64,000 bases of DNA from an uncultured Alphaproteobacteria bacterium (GCA_903860975.1 CAIOSI010000002.1:1-64000), one strand, 5' to 3'. Positions 19,113 to 29,165 are shown, numbered from the stretch's first letter. Notes: generated from the sequence alone by a model not told the origin. Translations and numbers: made by a program.

Positions 19113-21140
19113 TCAGCAAAAAGGATAACTTGAAGTTGTGCGATTTGGCGAGCCGATCTCTGCTTTCAGCGGTGCCAACCACGCCTCGTAATGGCGCCAT
19201 TGATCAATGCCTTCGCGGAAGATCGGCCGTCGAACCTGTTCGGAGCTGGCGGTGCGCACCGGTCGGGAATTCCTGTGGAATTCCAAGCACTCCGACTCAA
19301 ACGGCAGGCCGCAATGGGCCAGCAGGCGGCGAACCTCGGCCTCGGTGTCATCCACCATGGACTCATAGTTCACGCGGTAGATTCGGTCCGGCATAACGGT
19401 GTCGAAGTGTGCCATCAGCGCCACATAATCACGGTAGTAGCCACCGATCTCGGCGAGGTTGTACGACCAGTTCTGACCTCGAGCGAAGTGCTGCTTGAAC
19501 GCCGAAAAGCCGGTGGCCATGGCCTCGCGGCGCGTGTCAATGATCCTGGCCTTGGGCAGGATCAGGCTGATCAGACCTGCGTGCAGGAAATTGTTGGGCA
19601 TCTTGTCGATGAAAAACGGCCGGCCGAGTTTCCGCTGGATCGCCGTCCGCTCCATGTAGGACCGGCCAAGGTTGGCCAAGGTCTCGCCGGACAGTTGGGC
19701 GATCACGTCAGGATAGGCGCCCTTGCCCGCCGCCTCGTTGGACTCGGTCAGGCTGCGGGCCAGAAAGATGATGTCGGGCAGCTCCATAGTGCCCTCGACC
19801 TGGCTGTGGCTGGCGAGGATCTGCTCGACGAGGGTAGAGCCGGAGCGCGGCAGGCCGACAACGAAGATCGGCGCGGGGTCCAGATGGCCCTGACCGGCGC
19901 GCTCAGAGAAGAACTGTGGTGTGAAAAGAGCGCGCGCGCGATCGAGCTGGGCGGTGGTCTCGGCGGCGTCATAGTCCAACTGCCCGCGGCGGATCCGGGC
20001 ACCTTCGGCATAGCTACGGAACGAGGCCTCGTAGTCGGCGGCGTCCTCGAAGGCCTTTCCCAGCGCATAGTGGAGATGCAGCCGGTCGTCGTCGGATAGG
20101 TCTGCGCGCGCCAGCTGCGCCTGCATATCCGCCACATCGTCAGCCAGGCCGAAGGTCTTCAGGTTTGCGAGGCTCCAGTAGGCTTCGCCGAGGCCAGGCG
20201 CGAGGCTGAGGCTTTGGCGGTAGGCCGCGACGCTGTCGGCCTGGCGGCCGGCGGTCTTCAGAGCGTGGCCGTAAGAAAGCCAGGCCTTCGGCTGGTCCGG
20301 GTGCTTGCCAAGCACCGACCTGTAGAGCGCGATCGCAGCCTCATAGTCGCCGGTGAGCGTCAGGCATGCGGCTTTGAGATTGAGGTAGCCCGGATCGGCC
20401 GGATCGACCGCCAGCAGCTGCTCGATATGCGGCAAGGCCTCGGCGGCGCGGTTCTGACGGTAGAGCACCACGGCAAGGTTGTGTCGCGCTGCGGTGAAGC
20501 TGGGTGCCAATTCCAGCGCCCGCTCCAGGAGCGCCTGGCCGTCGTGGTAGCGGCCAAGCCGGACCCCGATCTCGGCCAGCATGCGTAGCGCCGCTGGGTC
20601 ATCAGGCTTGAGAGTCAGATACTCGCGCAGCCCTTGTTCGGCCGGCGCCAGTCGCCCGGCCACCAGCGCCTCGGCCGCCCCCATCAACGCCGGGTTATCC
20701 ACTGAGGCTGCGATCGATCGCGCATAGGCGGCATCGGCATCGGCCGCCTTACCGCCCAGCCGGAAAACGTCGGCAAGCTGGCACCAGGCTTCCGACCAGG
20801 CGGGCTTCAGGGCGACGGCCTTGCGCAGCGCCGACTCTCCTTCGGCAAGCTCGTTCAAGCCCAGCGCCGTAAGCCCCAACTCGTACCAGACCTGCGGCGA
20901 GCGCGTTTGGGCCTGCGCCAGCGGTGCCAGGATCGCCTGGGCCGCGGCGAGATCGCCCAGACGGCGCAGCGACGCGGCCAGCAAAAACTCCGCTTGCGGG
21001 TGCCCCGGCGCGACCTTCAGGACCTCACGGGCCTGAGCCGCCGCGGCCGCGGGCTCGCGCACCACCGCGCGCGAGGCAAAGGCCAGCGCCTGCTCTAGGG
21101 TCCCCTCTGCGCCCGAAGTCTGGCTCGCCGTCGTGTTCAC
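19113..21140 (-). CDS. TPR-repeat sulfotransferase family protein
   Basis: 675 residues. About residues 15-340 are tetratricopeptide repeats. The C-terminal part contains a sulfotransferase fold with the PAPS 5'-phosphosulfate loop FVVGLPRSGSTLVEQILASH (starting near residue 420) and a later DTRREAMATGFSAFKQHF that matches the 3'-phosphate region. Such proteins occur often beside TonB-dependent receptors in Caulobacterales and Sphingomonadales. What is sulfated is not known. It is first in the two-gene unit with the receptor, 200 bases after ubiG. Confidence 0.9.
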   Translation of the reverse strand: MNTTASQTSGAEGTLEQALAFASRAVVREPAAAAAQAREVLKVAPGHPQAEFLLAASLRRLGDLAAAQAILAPLAQAQTRSPQVWYELGLTALGLNELAEGESALRKAVALKPAWSEAWCQLADVFRLGGKAADADAAYARSIAASVDNPALMGAAEALVAGRLAPAEQGLREYLTLKPDDPAALRMLAEIGVRLGRYHDGQALLERALELAPSFTAARHNLAVVLYRQNRAAEALPHIEQLLAVDPADPGYLNLKAACLTLTGDYEAAIALYRSVLGKHPDQPKAWLSYGHALKTAGRQADSVAAYRQSLSLAPGLGEAYWSLANLKTFGLADDVADMQAQLARADLSDDDRLHLHYALGKAFEDAADYEASFRSYAEGARIRRGQLDYDAAETTAQLDRARALFTPQFFSERAGQGHLDPAPIFVVGLPRSGSTLVEQILASHSQVEGTMELPDIIFLARSLTESNEAAGKGAYPDVIAQLSGETLANLGRSYMERTAIQRKLGRPFFIDKMPNNFLHAGLISLILPKARIIDTRREAMATGFSAFKQHFARGQNWSYNLAEIGGYYRDYVALMAHFDTVMPDRIYRVNYESMVDDTEAEVRRLLAHCGLPFESECLEFHRNSRPVRTASSEQVRRPIFREGIDQWRHYEAWLAPLKAEIGSPNRTTSSYPFC

Positions 21141-21338
21141 GGCTGGAAAGGTGAACGGTTACAGCCCGATCGCCAAGGGGTAGCCTTGTCTTCGATCAAT
21201 TTGGAGCCTCTGGAGCGGGCAGAGACGCGTGGCTTCTGCGCTACCCCGCAGTCCAGCGGCCAGCCCGGTGAGCGCCGAGTTGGGGCGGACGCAGGTCACT
21301 TGCGTTTACCCGGACCCTGGCTGGGATGAGCGGATTGA

Positions 21339-22091
21339 TCAGGCCTCGCGCATCACAGTCATCATGTAATTGACGTCGGCGTCGTGGCTTAGGTTCCAGC
21401 GACTGTTCATCAGATCGAAGACCACGCCGAAGGGACCATCCATCGTCAGCGCCTCGCCCTGAAGGAACCCCCGCAGCTCCTCCGGCTTCAGGAACTTCGA
21501 CCAGGTGTGAGTGCCAGCCGGCAGCCAACGTAGAACGTATTCGGCACCCACCTTGGCCAGAGCAAACGCCTTTAGGGTACGGTTCAGGGTCGCGACGATC
21601 ATCAGCCCCCCGGGTTTCAGCAGAGCTGCGCAGTCGCGCAGGAACTGCGCCGGATCGGCGACGTGTTCGATCACTTCCATGTTGAGAATCACATCGAACC
21701 GCTCGCCTGCAGCCTTTAGGGCCTCGGCAGTGGACGCTCGGTAGTCAATCTGGAGACCCTGCTCGGCCGCATGCGCGCTGGCAGTGCCGATGTTGCGCTC
21801 CGAGGCGTCGACACCGACCACCGTAAATCCCAAACGGGACATCGGCTCAGATAGAAGGCCTCCGCCGCATCCGATATCCAGCAGGTGCAAGCCTTCGAAC
21901 GGCCGCCGCGACTTCGGATCTCGCCCGAACCGATAAAGCACCTGATCTCGGACGAACGCGAGCCGGGTCGGATTGAACTTGTGAAGAGGCGCGAACTTGC
22001 CCTTGGGGTCCCACCATTCGGCGGCGATCCTCGAGAACCGCTCGACCTCGGCAGTATCGATGCTCGAACTCGTATGTGCTTGCGAAACCAT
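21339..22091 (-). CDS. ubiG: UbiG, bifunctional ubiquinone O-methyltransferase
   Basis: 250 residues. Starts with [21 protein letters not shown], the UbiG/COQ3 N-terminal signature, and has SAM motif [20 protein letters not shown] and VVGVDAS, then [11 protein letters not shown]. It performs both O-methylation steps of ubiquinone synthesis. A purine-rich AAGGGGGG lies just before the ATG. Divergent from lysC across a 122-base gap, an order I recognise from Caulobacter. Confidence 0.95.
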   Translation of the reverse strand: MVSQAHTSSSIDTAEVERFSRIAAEWWDPKGKFAPLHKFNPTRLAFVRDQVLYRFGRDPKSRRPFEGLHLLDIGCGGGLLSEPMSRLGFTVVGVDASERNIGTASAHAAEQGLQIDYRASTAEALKAAGERFDVILNMEVIEHVADPAQFLRDCAALLKPGGLMIVATLNRTLKAFALAKVGAEYVLRWLPAGTHTWSKFLKPEELRGFLQGEALTMDGPFGVVFDLMNSRWNLSHDADVNYMMTVMREA

Positions 22092-22137
22092 GCCCCCCCT
22101 TACTCCCCCTCCTCGTCAAAACGAAGATGCCAAGACA

Positions 22138-22166
22138 TTGCGAGGCACGACCGAGGCCGCTATTAG
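22138..22166 (+). promoter_or_regulatory. Candidate lysC promoter
   Basis: TTGCGAG at 22138 and GCTATTAG at 22159, spaced by 14 bases, resemble the Caulobacter housekeeping sigma consensus (TTGACGS, then GCTANAWC). It sits about 50 bases before the lysC start. By eye only. Confidence 0.35.
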
Positions 22167-22213
22167 GCTCCGCCCTGTGAAAGCGCAGCAACAAGGCCCG
22201 ATCGCTTAGACCC

Positions 22214-23464
22214 ATGTCCCGGCTGGTGATGAAATTCGGCGGCACGTCCGTAGCCGACTTAGAGCGCATTCGCCGCGTCGCGCGGTTGGTGAACGCTGAA
22301 GTCCAGGCCGGCAACCGCGTGGCCGTGGTCGTCTCGGCCATGTCTGGCAAGACCAATGAGCTGGTCGCATGGACCGATGGCTCTGGCTCCGCCGCCCACG
22401 GTCTGCCGCCATCGGACGACGAATATGACGTCGTGGTCGCCTCGGGCGAGCAGGTAACCGCTGGCCTGCTGGCCATGACGCTTCGCAATATGGGCCTGCC
22501 GGCCCGCTCCTGGCTTGGATGGCAGATCCCGATTATCGCCGATGATGCACATGGACGCGCACGAATCGATGAAATCCCGCCCGAGAAGCTGATCGCCGCC
22601 ATGGACGCCGGCGAGGTCGCTGTGATCGCAGGCTTCCAAGGCGTCACCCGCGACGGACGGATCGCGACCCTTGGCCGAGGCGGGTCCGACACCAGCGCTG
22701 TAGCCATCGCCGCCGCGGTCAAGGCTATCCGTTGCGACATCTATACCGACGTGGACGGCGTCTATACCACCGACCCCAGGATCGAGTCCAAGGCGCGTCG
22801 CCTTGCCAAGATTTCCTATGAGGAAATGCTGGAGATGGCGTCGCTCGGCGCCAAGGTGCTGCAGACGAGGTCCGTCGAACTCGCCATGGCCCAGAACGTG
22901 CCGGTGCGAGTGCTGTCGAGTTTCGTAGAACCAGGTGAGGCTCCTGGCCAAGGCACGATCGTGTGCGACGAGGATGAGATCATGGAAAAGCGGATCGTGA
23001 GCGGCGTGGCCTACAGCCGCGACGAAGCGAAGATCAGCCTCTTCGGCTTGCCCGACCACCCAGGGGTGTCCTCGGCGATCTTCGGTGCGCTTGCCGACGC
23101 CAACGTCAACGTCGACATGATCGTTCAGAGCCATGCGCGTACGGCCGACACGGCGAACATGGAATTTACGGTCGGCAAACGCGACGCGGCCAGGGCCGTT
23201 GAAATTGTCCGCGCCGCTCAGCCGGAGATCGGCTTCGACGACGTGCAGGTCAACGAAGAGGTCTCAAAGGTTTCGGTGATCGGCGTCGGCATGCGCAGTC
23301 ACACGGGCGTTGCAAAGACCATGTTCGCGGCCCTGGCCGAAAAGGGCGTCAACATTCAGGTGATATCCACCTCGGAGATCAAGATCAGCGTCCTGATCGA
23401 TGCGGCTTACACCGAGCTGGCCGTTCGCGCCCTGCACTCTGCCTATGGGTTGGATCAGCTCTAG
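22214..23464 (+). CDS. lysC: Aspartate kinase LysC
   Basis: 416 residues. Kinase domain begins MKFGGTSVADLERI and includes GRGGSDTSAVAIAAA and YTDVDGVYTTDPRI; two ACT domains follow (about 265-416) with NVNVDMIVQS and NIQVISTSEIKISVLI. It phosphorylates aspartate, the first step to lysine, methionine, threonine and diaminopimelate, and is likely feedback-inhibited through the ACT domains. An internal ATG at 22982 preceded by GAGGATGAG could start a separate ACT-only subunit of 160 residues (see findings). Monocistronic in appearance. Confidence 0.97.
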   Translation: MSRLVMKFGGTSVADLERIRRVARLVNAEVQAGNRVAVVVSAMSGKTNELVAWTDGSGSAAHGLPPSDDEYDVVVASGEQVTAGLLAMTLRNMGLPARSWLGWQIPIIADDAHGRARIDEIPPEKLIAAMDAGEVAVIAGFQGVTRDGRIATLGRGGSDTSAVAIAAAVKAIRCDIYTDVDGVYTTDPRIESKARRLAKISYEEMLEMASLGAKVLQTRSVELAMAQNVPVRVLSSFVEPGEAPGQGTIVCDEDEIMEKRIVSGVAYSRDEAKISLFGLPDHPGVSSAIFGALADANVNVDMIVQSHARTADTANMEFTVGKRDAARAVEIVRAAQPEIGFDDVQVNEEVSKVSVIGVGMRSHTGVAKTMFAALAEKGVNIQVISTSEIKISVLIDAAYTELAVRALHSAYGLDQL

Positions 23465-23505
23465 CTGCGCTCGCCTCAGCGGTCGATTATGCCACTGGAT
23501 GGACC

Positions 23506-24909
23506 TTAGGCCCGCTCAGCCGGCCCGGTCAGACGAAACGCTGCCCAGGTCCCGGCAACAGCCAACGGGATCACAGCGACGAATACCCAGAAGGACGTCG
23601 CGCGGGCGCTTTGCGTGGTCAGTCCCTCCGAAAAGCCACCAAGGTTCGCCGCCACGCCGCTGATCGCCGAGCCCGCGGCTGCGCCGGTTTGGCGCACCGC
23701 TGTGATCGCAGACGACCCGATCGCCTTGTCCTCCTGCGAAAGTGCCATCAGCACGCGGCGACTCATGAACGACCAGGAGAAACCAAACGCGGCTCCCATC
23801 AGAGCGCCGCCCGTCAGAACCCAAACAAAAGGTCCGTTCGCCAGGGTCAAGGCCAGCACCGCTAGGCTTGCCACGAGCAGCAGCGTTCCGAACCGGATCC
23901 AACGCCCATCCCAGGCGCCGGTGGCGCCGGCCACGAGCATCGCCGCCAGCGTCCAGGCTGCCGACTCCGAGCCAATGGCGTAGCCTGCTCCGAGCGGCGT
24001 GAACCCTCTCAGCTTTTGCAGAATTGGCGGCGCGTAGATGGCGAACCCCATGGTCGCCGACGTTAACGCGAACATGGCGAAATAGCCGGAGCCACAGACG
24101 GTGCGCAGGTCTCCAGCACGATGCGGCAGCAGCCGCACCCGCGCCCGATTGTCGATCCAGATCACCAAGGCCAAAATCGCCACACCGACCAAGACGAGCC
24201 CAATCGCTAAAGTCGCTGAACGCACGACATCAGCCAAGGCGATGGCCGCCACGCCGGTGCCCAGCACACCGAGCTGGACCCATGGAATTGCCGACCCCAC
24301 GCTCGCTTTCGCCGAGCCCTTGAGCAGGAAGGGTGCGGCGAGACTGAACACACCGGCCTGCAGGGCAAATAGCCAGAAAACGTCACGCCAGGTTCCAGCC
24401 TCCAACACGGCTCCGCCAAACAGCGGTCCGAGTATGGTGGCGATCCCCCAGATGAAGGTGACGCTGGCGAATACCCGCGCCAGGTGCCGTTCGGGGAACA
24501 AGAGCGCGATGGCCACCATGGCGAAGCCAGAAATCCATCCTGAGCCAAAGCCCTGGATCAACCGACCGACCAGGAACGTGCCGACATCCGGCGCCAGCGC
24601 GCTCAAGATGCAGCCTGCCGTCATTATCGCCCCGGCTATGGCGGTCGCTCCGCGCAAGCCGAACTTCTCCGAAATCCGGCCCGAACTCGCACCCGCCAGG
24701 ATTGCGCCAACCAGGAAGCCCGCGGTGGCCCAGCTGAAATAGGCATAGCCGCCAAGCTGCGCGCCGACGCTGGGCATGATGGTGGCGGTCACCAGGCTAT
24801 CGGCCGCGTTCAACCAGACGCCCAGACAGATCAGCGCAAAGCGCGGCCCTCGGCCATTGGCCAAGAGGTCGCCCCAGCTGTTCTGCCTCGTCTCAGCGGA
24901 CACGATCAC
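23506..24909 (-). CDS. MFS transporter (DHA2-like drug/metabolite exporter)
   Basis: 467 residues from GTG 24909. That GTG overlaps the upstream gene's TGA (GTGA, 24906-24909), which argues strongly for this start; a longer open frame upstream runs antisense to coding sequence and is spurious. Motif-A-like SSGRISEKFGLRGATAI is after the second helix, and at least 12 hydrophobic segments are visible. Substrate unknown; such proteins export drugs or hydrophobic acids. Translational coupling to the membrane hydrolase suggests a shared substrate or stress. Confidence 0.87.
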   Translation of the reverse strand: MIVSAETRQNSWGDLLANGRGPRFALICLGVWLNAADSLVTATIMPSVGAQLGGYAYFSWATAGFLVGAILAGASSGRISEKFGLRGATAIAGAIMTAGCILSALAPDVGTFLVGRLIQGFGSGWISGFAMVAIALLFPERHLARVFASVTFIWGIATILGPLFGGAVLEAGTWRDVFWLFALQAGVFSLAAPFLLKGSAKASVGSAIPWVQLGVLGTGVAAIALADVVRSATLAIGLVLVGVAILALVIWIDNRARVRLLPHRAGDLRTVCGSGYFAMFALTSATMGFAIYAPPILQKLRGFTPLGAGYAIGSESAAWTLAAMLVAGATGAWDGRWIRFGTLLLVASLAVLALTLANGPFVWVLTGGALMGAAFGFSWSFMSRRVLMALSQEDKAIGSSAITAVRQTGAAAGSAISGVAANLGGFSEGLTTQSARATSFWVFVAVIPLAVAGTWAAFRLTGPAERA

Positions 24910-26708
24910 GCGCGCTCCAGATTCAGTCGCCCTCGTGCCGGCCGGCTGGGAGAGCGAAAATAGGGATCGCGCGTCCCTAGCGCGCGCGCCGCGCCGGGCG
25001 TCGGCAATTTGAACCCCGGATACCAGTGGGTTGCTGTCCCTGCCGTCACGTACCAGCTTAGCAGCAGGGCGCAGATCAGGGCGCCGGGAACATACGAATT
25101 GGTCCGACGATAAGTCAGCGCCGCGATGGCCCCGACCGTCGCCAACAACGGCACGAACTGGATCGCCACGATCGTATTCAAGGGCTCGGTGGGCGTAAAC
25201 AACAGGCCGGTCCTGAACAAAGTCGAGTACTGGACGGCCAGCAGGACAACGAAGCCCAGGCACATGACGAGCTTCCAGGCGCCCATTTGCAGGATGAAGC
25301 CCTCGCCCTTCACCGCAAGGTTCGCGGCCACCGCGCGGAGCGCCACCAAGAAGTAGATTGCCCAAAGGATCAAATAGGGGATCGCCATCACCGCATGGCG
25401 GGCGTCCAGAAGCTTGAGCCCCAGGACCCAGAAGCGGTAGTCGGTCTTGAACATCGCATCAACGATGACCAGCGACAGATAACCCACGAAGATCGTCGCG
25501 ATAGCGATTCCAAACGACTTCGGCCAGTTGGTGGTGAAGGTGGGCTTGGTGCCGCGTACCGCAAGGCTGAGCACCACGGTGATCAGCGCATTGATCAGCG
25601 CCCAGACGATCAGTTGATTTTGGACCGACTGCGGGAAGAGTTGCATGGGGAAAAACAGCACCCCGAGCTTCATCACCGGAAAGTAGGTGAGCGCCGGGAC
25701 GGCCGCGGTCAGGAGCGCTGCCAGCCACCACTTGACGCGCCTACGCACGGCGAGCGGCTGGGCAGGAACGTTCAGGCTTGCGAAGACTGGCAGCAGCAAC
25801 AGGACTTCAAACGTCCCGAGCAGCAGACAAATGAAGCCAACGAAAGCGATACCCGTCCCGACATCCTTCCACAGCCAGATCTGATCTTCCGGCGCCAGCA
25901 CATTGGCCTCGCCATGGAGGGTCTTCTGGAACCAGTCGACCGCCCCACCGACGCCAGCCCGGCTAAAGTGTTCCCAAGGGTGCGTCACCGGCGGGTTCTC
26001 GAGCACCCGGCCGCTGCCGTCTGCGATTGTCCCGTAAATCTTTCCGACGAGCACGGGCCCCTCGACGCCGAAAACCTGGGCGAGCTTTTTGGACTGGCCC
26101 ACCATCGAGCCCTTCGGTTCACCCCACATCAGTGGCGCGAACTCATCGTACTGTCCGAAGACCACGGCCAAGTCGTTTATCTTGGCCGGTGCCTTGGCAC
26201 CCAGGAACCCTGGCGTCGAGCCTTCCAACACCATGGATTTGTAACCTTCGGGCTGGGACGCTGCGGCCGAAGCCACCGGCACGCCGCCCATCGAATGTCC
26301 CTCAAGCCCGATGTTCGTCTTGTCGACGAAGGAGAGGCTCTGCAGGTAGCGCAGGGCTGCAGGCCCGCCGAGATCCTTGGACTGGCCGACGGCGCCATCG
26401 GAATAGCCATGACCGACCATATCCATCGCCAGCACCACGAAGCCGCGTCGGGCCAGCTCAATGGCGAACGGGCTCTGCATCTCACGTGTGTTTATGTAGC
26501 CATGGCTCGCCAGAACGGCAGGCGCCGGATGGGCAGGCGTCGCCGACACAGGGACGTAGAGCAGACCAGACTGGGTAAGCCCTTGGTCGCCGGCGAATCG
26601 CACCTCCTTGAGCACCACCCCACCAGAGGTCTGGATTGCATTCGCCAGGTATGATCCCCCCAGGATCAAGGCCAGGCCCAAGATGAAAAAACCCCATTTG
26701 CGCAGCAT
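24906..26708 (-). CDS. Alpha/beta hydrolase fused to multi-pass membrane domain
   Basis: 600 residues from ATG 26708 with GGGGGGA upstream. An N-terminal hydrophobic segment (about 5-25) precedes an alpha/beta hydrolase (about 50-280): ASHGYINTREM, DMVGHGYSDG and the nucleophile elbow GHSMGG. From about residue 300 to the C-terminus there are eight or more hydrophobic segments. The hydrolase would sit outside the cytoplasmic membrane or on its face, depending on topology. I do not recognise a characterised homologue. It overlaps the MFS start by four bases. Confidence 0.8.
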   Translation of the reverse strand: MLRKWGFFILGLALILGGSYLANAIQTSGGVVLKEVRFAGDQGLTQSGLLYVPVSATPAHPAPAVLASHGYINTREMQSPFAIELARRGFVVLAMDMVGHGYSDGAVGQSKDLGGPAALRYLQSLSFVDKTNIGLEGHSMGGVPVASAAASQPEGYKSMVLEGSTPGFLGAKAPAKINDLAVVFGQYDEFAPLMWGEPKGSMVGQSKKLAQVFGVEGPVLVGKIYGTIADGSGRVLENPPVTHPWEHFSRAGVGGAVDWFQKTLHGEANVLAPEDQIWLWKDVGTGIAFVGFICLLLGTFEVLLLLPVFASLNVPAQPLAVRRRVKWWLAALLTAAVPALTYFPVMKLGVLFFPMQLFPQSVQNQLIVWALINALITVVLSLAVRGTKPTFTTNWPKSFGIAIATIFVGYLSLVIVDAMFKTDYRFWVLGLKLLDARHAVMAIPYLILWAIYFLVALRAVAANLAVKGEGFILQMGAWKLVMCLGFVVLLAVQYSTLFRTGLLFTPTEPLNTIVAIQFVPLLATVGAIAALTYRRTNSYVPGALICALLLSWYVTAGTATHWYPGFKLPTPGAARALGTRDPYFRSPSRPARGRLNLERA

Positions 26709-26897
26709 GACGTCCCCCCGGACGATGTTTGTTTTTTGATTTTGCGTGACGATGCGGCCGTCTTCGAAAAAGCTCAAGCTCGGGCGCCCGATCGCTGAGC
26801 AACACCATGAAATACCAGGATCAGCCCTTTCCGTCTCCGTTCAGTGACACAAACCTGTTAGGAGGCCGAAAAGACTGAGGGAGAACACGCAAGCACG

Positions 26898-29162
26898 ATG
26901 CCCCAACCCGGCGTAGCCATACGCGGTCAGCGAAGTCTGCTTCGGCAGATCCGCGAAGCCCTGGCCGGGGGTGGACCGGCGCAGGTGCGCCTGGACATGG
27001 TTATGCGGATCATTGCGCGCTCCATGGTCGCAGAGGTCTGCTCGCTCTACATGCGTCGCGCCAGCGGCGACATGGAGTTGTTCGCCACTGAAGGTCTCGA
27101 TCTCGCCGCTGTCCACGTCACCCGCATGAAACCGGGCGAAGGTCTGGTGGGCGAGATCATGAAGCTGGGTCGACCGCTGAACCTGGCCGACGCGCCCGAA
27201 CACCCCGCCTTCTCTTACCGTCCAGAGACCGGCGAAGATCCCTATCACGCCTTTCTGGGCGTCCCCTTGCTGCGTGGCGGCCGCGCCATCGGCGTGCTGG
27301 TTGTCCAGAACCGCACAGCGCGCGTCTACACCGACGACGAGGTCGAGGACCTACAAATCGTCGCGATGGTGCTGGCCGAGATGGTCGCCGCCGGCGAGCT
27401 GATGGGTGAAGCGGCGCTGAAGGGCGTCGAGATCGCACCCCATCGGCCCGAGCGCCTCAAGGGTACGAAATTCGGCGATGGTCTGGCCTTTGGCGTGGCG
27501 GTGTTGCACGAGCCGCCGGTCGCACCTTCGCAGTTACTTTCTGACGATGTCACAGCTGAGGAGGCCCGATTGGCTGCCGCCATCGGCAGCCTGCAGGCCC
27601 AGATCGACCAAATGTTGGAGGGCAACGCAGGCCTCGTCGACGCCTCATTCGAGGTGCTGGACACCTACCGGATGTTCGCCCACTCGCAAAGCTGGCTGCG
27701 GAGCCTGCAGGATGCGGTGAGCAACGGTCTGACCGCAGAGGCGGCGGTGGAGCGTGTGCGCTCCGAGCACCGCGCCCGTCTAGGCCAGGCTCGCGACCCC
27801 TATCTTCGCGAACGTTTGCATGACCTGGAAGACTTGAACGACCGGCTGCTGCGTCACCTTTCAGGCGCTGGGCATGTTGCGCGCGAGCTGCCGGACAACG
27901 CGATCCTGATCGCCCGGAATCTCGGGCCAGCCGACTTGCTGGAATACGACCGCACCAAGTTACGCGGTCTATTGTTGGAAGAAGGTTCAGCGGCCAGCCA
28001 CGCCACGATCGTCGCCAGAGCGCTGGATATTCCCTGCGTCGGGCGCTTGGCCGGCCTGCGCGATCGCGTCTCAGAAGGCGATCCGGTGATCGTCGACGCC
28101 GAATCCGGCGAAGCCTATCTGCGTCCCCGCAGCGACGTGGTCAGAGCGATCCAAGCGCGTATTGATGTGCGCCTCCAACGCCGCGCCGAATTCGCTAAGC
28201 TGCGCGACACCCCCGCCTTCACCCGCGATGGGGCGAAGATAACCCTCTTGATGAACGCAGGCCTCGACGTCGACCTGGACATCCTGGCGGAGACAGGGGC
28301 AGAGGGCATTGGCCTCTTCCGCACTGAATTCCAGTTCATGGTCGCCGAAGAAATGCCGCGCTTCAACGCTCAGACGGCCCTCTACGGCCGGGTGATGGAC
28401 GCCGCAGACGGCCTTCCCGTGACGTTTCGGACCCTCGACCTCGGCGGCGACAAGGTGCTGCCCTACATGGAGGCTGAGCGCGAGGACAATCCGGCACTGG
28501 GTTGGCGCGCGATCCGCATGGGCCTGGATCGTCCTGCCTTGCTGCGTCTGCAGCTGCGCGCCCTGATCGCCGCGGCTCGTGGACGGGAGTTGCGTATCAT
28601 GTTCCCGCTCGTCGCCAATGTAGACGAGTTCCGCGCGGCTCGGGCTTTGGTCGACGTGGAAATCGCCTGGGCCTTGCGTCGCGGCCGCTCTGAGCCCTCG
28701 CGGCTTCATGTTGGTGCGATGATCGAGGCGCCGTCTTTGGTGTGGCACCTCGACGCCTTGCTGCCGATGACGGACTTCGTCAGCGTCGGGACCAACGACC
28801 TGCTGCAGTACATGTTCGCCGCCGACCGCGGTAATCCGCGGATGGCAGAGCGCTATGACCCTCTTTCACCACCGGCCCTGCGCGCCCTCGAGCAGATCCA
28901 GCGCGCCTGTGCGGAAACGGGCACGCCGGTAAGCGTTTGCGGTGAGATGGCCGGCCGGCCGCTTGAGGCTTTCGCGCTCGTGGCCTTGGGCTTTGAACGA
29001 CTGTCGATGCCGCCAGCGGGTGTCGGGCCGGTCAAGCAGATGGTGCTATCTTGCGACCGTGAAGCTGCGCGACGCGGAGTCTCTGCGCTCCTGAAAAGTA
29101 GCGCAGGCTCGGTTCGCAACGAGATCGAAACCCTAGCGCGCAAGACGTCCGTGGCAGTCTAA
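26898..29162 (+). CDS. ptsP: PtsP, nitrogen-PTS enzyme I (EI-Ntr)
   Basis: 754 residues. GAF domain (about 20-160), then the PEP-utilising N-domain, the phospho-histidine site GSAASHATIVARALDIP (His368) and the PEP-binding barrel with GLFRTEF, DLGGDK and SVGTNDLLQY. It moves phosphate from PEP to NPr/EIIA-Ntr and, in Caulobacter, senses glutamine to influence (p)ppGpp and the cell cycle. Begins 189 bases from the divergent hydrolase. rodZ starts 3 bases after its stop. Confidence 0.96.
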   Translation: MPQPGVAIRGQRSLLRQIREALAGGGPAQVRLDMVMRIIARSMVAEVCSLYMRRASGDMELFATEGLDLAAVHVTRMKPGEGLVGEIMKLGRPLNLADAPEHPAFSYRPETGEDPYHAFLGVPLLRGGRAIGVLVVQNRTARVYTDDEVEDLQIVAMVLAEMVAAGELMGEAALKGVEIAPHRPERLKGTKFGDGLAFGVAVLHEPPVAPSQLLSDDVTAEEARLAAAIGSLQAQIDQMLEGNAGLVDASFEVLDTYRMFAHSQSWLRSLQDAVSNGLTAEAAVERVRSEHRARLGQARDPYLRERLHDLEDLNDRLLRHLSGAGHVARELPDNAILIARNLGPADLLEYDRTKLRGLLLEEGSAASHATIVARALDIPCVGRLAGLRDRVSEGDPVIVDAESGEAYLRPRSDVVRAIQARIDVRLQRRAEFAKLRDTPAFTRDGAKITLLMNAGLDVDLDILAETGAEGIGLFRTEFQFMVAEEMPRFNAQTALYGRVMDAADGLPVTFRTLDLGGDKVLPYMEAEREDNPALGWRAIRMGLDRPALLRLQLRALIAAARGRELRIMFPLVANVDEFRAARALVDVEIAWALRRGRSEPSRLHVGAMIEAPSLVWHLDALLPMTDFVSVGTNDLLQYMFAADRGNPRMAERYDPLSPPALRALEQIQRACAETGTPVSVCGEMAGRPLEAFALVALGFERLSMPPAGVGPVKQMVLSCDREAARRGVSALLKSSAGSVRNEIETLARKTSVAV

Positions 29163-29165
29163 GGG

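Noticed and set aside
19191..20099. 302-codon plus-strand frame
   Set aside because: It is antisense to the sulfotransferase domain, and shows no motif.
24910..25365. N-terminal extension of the MFS gene
   Set aside because: It runs inside the upstream hydrolase gene in another frame; the GTGA overlap gives a better start.
25287..26654. 455-codon plus-strand frame
   Set aside because: It is antisense to the membrane hydrolase gene, which has clear motifs; the plus-strand product shows none.
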